Shown here: piece after piece, positions 57,645 through 64,000 of the stretch | Position numbering within the stretch: the first letter of the stretch is position 1 | Layout: every line of letters starts with the position of its first letter | From: Phaeosaccion multiseriatum | Lineage: Eukaryota > Ochrophyta, other classes | DNA length: 64,000 bases | Direction of reading: 5' to 3' | NCBI GenBank assembly: GCA_965112735.1 | Contig: OZ218953.1 | Coordinates: 1,488,001 to 1,552,000 of the forward strand | Position numbers and translations under genes: made by a program | The notes under the pieces: model-generated | The model's database searches: none | Seen by the model: only the letters and a program-made list of their open reading frames with translations | What the model was told of the DNA's origin: nothing

Positions 57645-59177
57645 GTGGCTCTTTTAACACAAACATCCCGAGCAAACTCGTATTCCAGCGACGAAACACC
57701 CTGGAAAGAAAGCAAAAGAAGTGAAAGGCGAGTAGAAGCAGCCATGTGGAGAGTCGGCCGGCCTTGTCTGTCGGCCTCTGCCTCCGTTTCCGCTTCCGGG
57801 GCGTTTAAGCGTGGAGTCCAGGCAGGGAGGAATTTGCACAATGGCCACCACCGTCAGAGGACAGTGGAAGTGAGTAGGAGCTGTCGCAGTAGCAGCAGTA
57901 GTAGCTTCAGTGGCGATGGAGGCAGTGAGGATAGGGCCAGGAACGGCGGCAGCAGTATTGGCAGCAGCAGATGCAGCAGCAGCGAGAGCAGCGGCAGCAG
58001 CAGCAGCCCTGCCAATGCCAATTGCAGGAGCAGCAGGAACAAGAGCAGCAGCCCAGCCACTTGCAGAACCGGCAGCACCGAAGAGAGAAAACAAGAGGGA
58101 GCGGAATCGAGCGGTGTGGGGCTAAGGCTCATGGGGGAGAGAAGAAGCGGGCTGAAGCGAGAGAAGGTGTCCCTGACGTCGAGCTTTATGCCCACCCCGA
58201 TGGCTTTAGAGGTGTCCACGATCCACTACGCTGCCTTGGTGGCCGCAGCGAGAGGAGGCAAGGGACTGGTTGGGGCAGGCGCGGGCGCAGCGGCGGCGGC
58301 AACACCGATTGGCAGCGCAGCGGCTCTTTTCTCCAGGATAGAGCAGGGCGAGCAGCAGCACGGCAATCCTTCTGGTGAGGAGAAGATGAAATCCTCACAC
58401 AGCAGCAGCAGGAACGCCACCAGCGACAACAGCGACAAGAACAACAGCAGCAGCAAAAGTAAGAGTAAGAGTGGTCGCGTGAATGAGCCCGGGCCTCTCT
58501 TGTCCGGCGGGGTGCCCCCTGGCTCGGCCTCCGCTCATGCTGCGGGCTACTTCTTGCTGGAGCCCACTATAGCAGCCGCAGTGGTGGAGCAATTCTTCTA
58601 CAACCATCAGAGGGACTTGCCGGTAGTGGAGCCGCGCGAGAAGTCGGCTTCAGATGCGGAAGCACGTCCTGCTACTACTGGTGCTGCTGCTGCTGCTGCT
58701 CCTGAGGAGGTGGTACAAAGGCAGGAGAGGGCCGCAATCGAAGCGGAGGAAGCTCAGATTGCGGCGGAGGAGGCGGCCGAAATGGCGCATATGCAGCAAG
58801 AAGTTATGGCTCACGAGGTTTTGGAAGTGCTCCTCCCCTCCGAACTTATCGATGGCATTGTGCATCAGCAGCAGAAGCAGGAAGTGGAGGAGGAAGAGGA
58901 GCAAGGGCAGGGGGGGTTGCACGACGAGGCTGGAATGCCCATCCCAGCAGGGATGGAGATGCCTTCGGCCACCACGGGAGCCTCGCTCAATGAGGAGGGA
59001 GGGGAGGAGGCGGGGGTTGCGACCCCCATTGAGGCGATGAACCGCAACGCACGCCGACCCAAGAAGGCCAACCACGGCAAGCGGCCTTGCAGCAGGGTGG
59101 GGAGGGTGGAGAGGTTCAAGCACCGCCTGGCGGGCAAGGGCAGGCGCTACAGGGGCAAGGGGGACAGCCCGCGGTAG
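57645..59177 (+). CDS. Protein of unknown function with conserved-looking basic C-terminus
   Basis: One open frame of 510 residues. The first 150 residues are Ser/Arg-rich; MWRVGRPCLSASASVSAS (from 57744) could be an organelle leader if translation starts there. The middle holds Ala/Gly and Ser runs, an ordered segment (FLLEPTIAAAVVEQFFYNHQ) and an Ala/Glu helix (EEAQIAAEEAAEMAHMQQEV followed by LEVLLPSELIDGIV). The C-terminus, MNRNARRPKKANHGKRPCSR then VGRVERFKHRLAGKGRRYRG, is strongly basic and free of repeats, as in small ribosomal or mitochondrial proteins. I cannot name the family. Upstream introns could exist, so the N-terminus is uncertain. Confidence 0.6.
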   Translation: MALLTQTSRANSYSSDETPWKESKRSERRVEAAMWRVGRPCLSASASVSASGAFKRGVQAGRNLHNGHHRQRTVEVSRSCRSSSSSSFSGDGGSEDRARNGGSSIGSSRCSSSESSGSSSSPANANCRSSRNKSSSPATCRTGSTEERKQEGAESSGVGLRLMGERRSGLKREKVSLTSSFMPTPMALEVSTIHYAALVAAARGGKGLVGAGAGAAAAATPIGSAAALFSRIEQGEQQHGNPSGEEKMKSSHSSSRNATSDNSDKNNSSSKSKSKSGRVNEPGPLLSGGVPPGSASAHAAGYFLLEPTIAAAVVEQFFYNHQRDLPVVEPREKSASDAEARPATTGAAAAAAPEEVVQRQERAAIEAEEAQIAAEEAAEMAHMQQEVMAHEVLEVLLPSELIDGIVHQQQKQEVEEEEEQGQGGLHDEAGMPIPAGMEMPSATTGASLNEEGGEEAGVATPIEAMNRNARRPKKANHGKRPCSRVGRVERFKHRLAGKGRRYRGKGDSPR

Positions 59178-59952
59178 GCAAGAGGAGTGAGTACCGAAGG
59201 AGATGCGCATATGACGGGGGGGGGGACTCTAATCCTTGTTGCGCAAAGTCTGATTGTCTGAGGCGCACATGAGAGAGAGAGGTTACTTTAGGATACTGTA
59301 CATACGTGGAGAAGGATGGAAAAGAGAATGGGTGTCTGATTCCTGGTGAGCCAGTGGGCGGCTGAGTGACGACGTAAAGCCCCCCTCCCGCCCACGGCAG
59401 CAGAGGCATTTAGCGACTAGTGGGGCGAGGGGAAGGGAAGGGATGGAAACAATAACATAAGACCACCGGTGGTGGTGGTGCCACACAACTTGTGCCTCTG
59501 GCCTTGTGCTGGTAGAGCTGTCCTGTTCGCCTCGGCTCCTCTCCCTATGCTTTGACGTCATAGGTGCGGGTCAGGAGGTGGCAATACACGGCTGTAGGGC
59601 GACACCGGAGAATGAAAAAAAGAGATTGAAGGAAGGCCGGTCGGGCGTCGGGTGTTCCTTCCCTCCCCTCTCCGTCCTCCTCCTTTCCTCGATGATACGA
59701 TGATCAGTAGTATTTGGTATATACAAGCCGGACGCCCTTGCCCGCTTTTTTTGCTCCACGATACCGCGAAGGGTGGGTTCCTCTCCTCTCCTCTCCTCCT
59801 TGTGTTACAAGTCCACGCGAGGGCTACACCGTGGCTTCGTCATCTGCAACATCGCCATCTAGGTGAGGAAGGGCCGTCTTTCCGGCGCTTGCTAGGAGGG
59901 TGGACCGACTCCACTAAAAAGTAGTCGGAATGTCCTACCTTTCACACGTCTA
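59178..59952. other. Convergent intergenic region, no gene seen
   Basis: About 775 bases between the stops of the 510-residue protein (+) and LC8 (-). Short open frames show no family features. Probably 3' untranslated sequence from both sides. Confidence 0.5.
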
Positions 59953-60562
59953 TCATCCGCAGCCGGCCTTGTACATCATCACAGCTTTGTCCCCGAGGTA
60001 AAAGTAGACGAAGCACCGCGTCTCATGCGTGACTAAGGAGCCGAAATTCCGACCTATGATGACATGCCAATGTAAATCCCAATTGCTGTCGAAATGCTTT
60101 TTTATTTTCTCTGCACAGGCTAGACCTGCGTGACGGAGACACAGAGCGAGAGGAGGTCAGGCAAGGTGAGCTTCGAGGCACGGTAATAATAGCGTTGAGA
60201 AAGGGGAGGGGGGAGGAGGGCCGTATAGAGCTAACGCCTCTAGTCCCTTGAGTATCTTGGTGGTAATGAGCGATACCTGCGCACCTCCGAATGTGCCCGT
60301 GACCATTGGCAGGGCCAGAGAGATACCACAGAGAGAGAGAGTGAGAAAAGGGGAGGCCAATCACGGCAGGCATAGGCAGCCTGATCTCCTTCTTCGCAAG
60401 GACTTCGAGAACGCACGTACCGTCCGCGTCAAAGTCTTGCACGTCGTCGAGGTGCTTCCTAGTGGTGTGGATTGCGTCCCGCAGCATGTCGTCTGGCATG
60501 TCCACAGGCTGCTTCACCTTCGCCCCCCACATCATTGCCCATTCAGGCACCTCTTCGCCCAT
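59953..60562 (-). CDS. LC8-type dynein light chain
   Basis: Two exons (60562-60421 and 60119-59953) join in frame to 102 residues. Exon 1 gives MWGAKVKQPVDMPDDMLRDA and HTTRKHLDDVQDFDADA; exon 2 gives CAEKIKKHFDSNWDLHWHVI, IGRNFGSLVTHETRCFVYFY and LGDKAVMMYKAGCG. The IKKxFD, WHxIxGRNFGSxVTHET and FYLG motifs are diagnostic of the LC8/DYNLL family, dimeric hubs that bind dynein intermediate chains and many other partners. It is slightly longer than usual (about 89) because of an N-terminal extension (GEEVPEWAMM). The roughly 300-base intron stays open in one frame, so an unspliced reading would hide the second half. Confidence 0.94.
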
Positions 60563-60907
60563 TCTTTCCTGCTAGGATCCCGAGCCTTGCTGCTCCTTCC
60601 TCTACTACTGCTGCTGCTCCGCTGATCCTCCTCTATTCCACACAGCTCTCTTTTTTCTCCTTACCTCGTTTTTCTTTGACCCGTTACGATGTTACCTTTG
60701 ATTGACATCGACTTTATTTCGATTAGGACGAAACGAAAAATCGATCCCTATCTAAGAGTAAAAAAATTGTTTTTGAAGGTGTAATAAAGAGAGAAAGAAG
60801 AAGAGAGGAATGAGAAGACTGATGGGCTGGGTCCTGAAGAACTGATCCAGCTGCGTACAGAGAGAGGGACAGAAGAAGAAGAAGAAGAAGAAGAAGAAGA
60901 AGAAGAA
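60563..60907. promoter_or_regulatory. Divergent promoter of LC8 and seipin, with GAA tract
   Basis: 345 bases between the divergent starts. A perfect (GAA) run of about 10 copies at 60876-60907 abuts the seipin ATG. A/T-rich sequence lies at about 60690-60790. Confidence 0.5.
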
Positions 60908-62525
60908 ATGGCGCTTCAAATGCTTGTTCAGTCGGTGCTTCCGGCAATCCTCGGAAGTCAGCAGCAGCCCCAGGGACGGGGACGGGACGACGGGCAGAGA
61001 GCTGCTGGAGAGTCAACTGCAGGTGGAATCGTAGGGAGCGCTGTGGAGCGACTGGGGGAGTGGGGGGAAAGGGCCCAAAAGGTCGCCATCGCCGCGTTTA
61101 AGATCCTCGTTGTGTTGCAGGTGCTTTTCCTCTTCGCGGCCTTTTGCTATGCCTTTGTCTACTGGGCCATTGTGCCGGACAGCCTTCACACGCGGACGCT
61201 CATTTTCGACTACGGCATGCGAGGCGCCCCCGAGTACAACTTGGGGCATCAACCCACCATGATGCCGGGCAGTACCCGCAGCAGCGCTCGTGGTGCTTTC
61301 GACGGCAATACTTGTGCTGCTGACTTGGGAGACGGCAGTTGCCATGCAGGAGATCGGAAGCAGAACCATCCCGGCCTAGACCATCTCCCGGTATACGATC
61401 CGTTTCCCAAGCTCGCAGCCCACCCTCTCCGCTCTCCGGTGGCCGTACTCGACCTCCTGACGGATATCACTTGGACCCCCGGAGGGGTGATGGAGCAGGC
61501 GTTCCGGGAAGCGAAAGAGGCCGCTGAGCCGCGCAGCGTCAAGAGGAAGAGGGAGGAGCGGCGCAAGAAGCACACGCAGAGGCAGGCGGAACGGCAGAAG
61601 GAGAGGGAGGCGAAGGCGAAATCAGAAGGGGGTATAGGAGCCATAGCAACCTCGTCGCAGAGTGATATCATGGGTACGGCGGCGAGGAGGGTGGGGGAGG
61701 ATGAAGCACATGCAGCCGCGGGAGCAGCAACAGCAGCAGCAGCGCTGAGGGACCCCTCCGACAGGTGAGCGAATGTTTCGGCACAAGGAAGGGAAAGGTT
61801 GGGGCGGGGAGGGAGGGGAGACGGTTCCCTCCGGGAGACGGTTCCCTCCTCGATGACAACACACCGCTCCCATATGGATAACACATCACATGCCTCATGC
61901 CACGTACCCACGTCTTAACTATGGAACAATTGTTGGCTTCTGTCTCCCTTTCCGCCGCTGAAATAAATACATTCCCCCAATCCTTGGTGTATCCCCTCCA
62001 AGGCTGCTGGCGGCCGGGGTGAAGTACAACGTGGGTCTGGAGCTAGAGCTGCCCCTGTCGGAGAGTAACGCCAAGATGGGGCCCTTCATGGTGTACGTGA
62101 CGCTCTTGGCGCAGGATGGAGTCGTCCTCGGTCACAGCGCCAGGCACGCCATGCTGTCCTACACCTCCCCGGGGCTGAGGTACATGCGCATGGCCTGCCT
62201 CGCCCCCCTCTACCTGCTTGGCTTGAAAACAGAAGGTATCGTACGTACCCGAAGTGGTTGTCTTGTGTCAGTTCAGTTCCCAGGAATGCTTGACTTGTCA
62301 GATATGTATAAGCTTGGCCACCTCCAACCCCTCTTAATACATTTTCTATGTGCCCAACCTCCTTTCCGCCCTCTTCTGCTTCTGATTGTGTTCCCCCCAA
62401 CTCAGCCGAGAAGATTTTCATCACGAGTTTTGACCACCTCTTGGAGCTCGAGGACTATCCCCTCACCAGAATAGAGGTGAGTGGGTGGGTGGGCGGTCGG
62501 GCAACAGTAGCAAGCATTAGTAGTT

Positions 62526-62600
<75 letters not shown>

Positions 62601-64000
62601 TTTAACAGCCGTGAAGGAGGAGGAGTGCTACCACCGCAGCTGCAGGTATGCCATGAGATCATAGCTGGCACCTTCTTCGCTTCTCCGATGACGGCGCTGA
62701 CTTGGTCCCTTCCTCCCCGCCCCGCTCGGTTCTCTGATTCTCTCGCTTGCTCCTTTTTTCCCGCCCCCCAGATTGTCCTTTCGAATCACAATATCGAGCT
62801 GAAGCGCTCACTTTTGACCATCAAGCCGCAACTCCACGGCATCCGATACCTTATGAGCGAATGGTGAGCACACGGCACAAGCCTTGGGGGAACAGGTGGC
62901 AAGCGAAAGGCCGAGCCGGGTGCGAATACTCGTTGAGCTAGCTGCCCGTTCCCTCGCACTGTTCTGCCTTCGCATCTCCCCCCCCCCCCGCTGTGTGTTT
63001 TCTTCTTATTTGAACTCAACGCATGCCATGCTACACGCCGTCCCTCCCTGTTTTATTGACTTAATACAGGTTCTACTCGTCCTTGGTCATGGGGACCGCC
63101 TTCATCGCCTGCGGCCTAAGCGGCGCCTTCGTCCTCATTTACTTCTTCTATTGGACGACGCAGCAGCAGGAAGAAGAGGGCACGGACGGGAAGGACGGCA
63201 GAGGAGGAGGAGGCAAGATGGGCTCCAGGCAGATGCAGCCCAGGCGGCAGAGCAGGCAGGATGATGGGGCCCAATCTGGTGCCCAATTCGGCAGTACGGG
63301 AGAGCCGAGGACCCTGCTGAATGCTAGCAGTGGAGGCCTCCATCAGCGAGGGAGCAGTGCTGTGTACAGATCAGTCACCACCACCACCTCGAGCAGCAGT
63401 ACGCTGCAGCGAGCTCGAAGCGACAATGTGGTGGAGCCCCTGTCTGGTGGGGAGGGCATGGGGCCCGTGGGGACGGCGGCGGAAGGGGGTGTGAGAAGAG
63501 AGGAGGCGAAGGCAAGCGACAGTAGTACAAGAACAGAGACAGTGGATGGGCGAGAAGATGAAGGACAAGAGGGAAGAGCGGATGATGCAGCGAGTATTGG
63601 TGTGGAGAGCGCCACCTCCTCTGATGATAACAATGTCGTACTAGACGCCTCGGTCGAGAGCCGTGGGGACGAGGCCGAGGGGGAGGGTGGTGATGAAGGA
63701 GCTGCGCACATGATTGATGACTCGGCGGATGAAGACCCCCAAGGCAATGAAAGCGATGAGAAGGAGGGGGAGGACGGGGATGAGGACAGGAGCTCTGCTG
63801 GTGGTGGCGCTGCTGCCGTCAGCGCGTGGCGTGAAGGCTGTGGTGGCCCGAGCTCTGCTTCTTCCTCATGCCAGCAGAAAGCAAAAGACGACGATGGCAG
63901 TTGTGGCGGTGCTCCTGCTGCTGTTGAGAGCAAAGGAGAAGGGGGGGGCGGGCCAGACTTTTGGGAGAGCACGGGTTCCCTTCTCGGAGGTGTCGTGTCA
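60908..64000 (+). CDS. Seipin (lipid droplet biogenesis), 3' end beyond the window
   Basis: Five exons seen (60908-61764, 62003-62235, 62406-62476, 62772-62863, 63070 onward), open to the end of the window with no stop. A first membrane helix (ILVVLQVLFLFAAFCYAFVY) is followed by a roughly 200-residue insertion. The seipin lumenal domain comes next: VKYNVGLELELPLSESNAKM, GPFMVYVTLLAQDGVVLGHS, SARHAMLSYTSPGLRYMR, then IELKRSLLTIKPQLHGIRYL. The second membrane helix is SSLVMGTAFIACGLSGAFVL. The tail is long, acidic and Ser-rich. Seipin forms rings in the ER membrane at lipid droplet contact sites and controls droplet growth. Usual length is 300-500 residues; this one exceeds 700. The loop between helix 1 and the core is Lys/Arg/Gln-rich and unusual for the lumen. 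Confidence 0.93.
62518..62601 (+). repeat. GTA microsatellite in seipin intron 3
   Basis: About 27 copies of gta/agt lie between exon 3 (ends 62476) and exon 4 (starts 62772). Confidence 0.9.

Noticed and set aside
60157-60360. Open continuation of LC8 exon 1 through its intron
   Set aside because: It lacks the LC8 second half, whereas splicing 60421 to 60119 gives the complete conserved domain in frame.
1-64000. tRNA, rRNA or transposon genes
   Set aside because: I looked for T-loop GGTTCGA motifs on both strands, transposase or reverse transcriptase motifs and long terminal repeats, and found none that held up. A covariance-model scan would be decisive.

Overview
This window is nuclear DNA from a eukaryote, most likely a photosynthetic stramenopile (heterokont alga). 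I base this on three things. Almost every gene is split by short GT-AG introns whose reading frames join exactly. The products are typical eukaryotic ones (TRAPP, seipin, NEK kinase, LC8 dynein light chain, OSCA/CSC1 channel). The first gene encodes a plastid-type [2Fe-2S] protein whose leader is a signal peptide followed by Ser-Phe, the arrangement used for red-derived secondary plastids. An oleaginous eustigmatophyte-like alga would fit, but the species is not shown by the sequence. I saw no bacterial operon, insertion sequence, CRISPR array, rRNA or tRNA.

Layout: 0.2-0.7 kb (-) thioredoxin-like [2Fe-2S] ferredoxin; 1.2-4.5 kb (-) saccharopine-dehydrogenase-like oxidoreductase; 5.2-8.2 kb (+) secreted Cys-rich repeat protein with a recent tandem exon-intron duplication; 8.65-10.8 kb (+) STK19; 11.0-18.2 kb (-) OSCA/CSC1 channel; 19.0-33.7 kb (+) a 26-exon C2CD5 homologue; 33.8-36.5 kb (-) coiled-coil protein with acidic LF motifs; 36.6-39.2 kb (+) MYND/MSS51 protein; 39.5-42.2 kb (-) membrane-anchored atypical kinase; 42.4-43.1 kb (+) SLX9; 43.1-44.9 kb unassigned; 44.9-45.9 kb (-) unknown 335-residue protein; 46.0-49.2 kb (+) a protein of six ~110-residue helical repeats reminiscent of mTERF; 49.7-55.7 kb (+) NEK kinase with a very long disordered tail; 56.1-57.3 kb (-) TRAPPC5; 57.6-59.2 kb (+) unknown protein with a basic C-terminus; 60.0-60.6 kb (-) LC8; 60.9-64.0 kb (+) seipin, running off the window.

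The genes do not form one pathway; this is an ordinary gene-dense nuclear segment with many divergent pairs, some only tens of bases apart. Its most striking general property is simple-repeat expansion with a strand rule. Sense-strand purine triplets (GGA, GAG, AAG, CAG) expand inside exons and give poly-Gly, Glu, Lys, Gln and Ala. Pyrimidine repeats (CT, CTC) usually expand in introns just before the 3' splice site. As a result, conserved proteins here are much longer than their relatives: the C2CD5 homologue is about 2,617 residues and the OSCA protein about 1,916.
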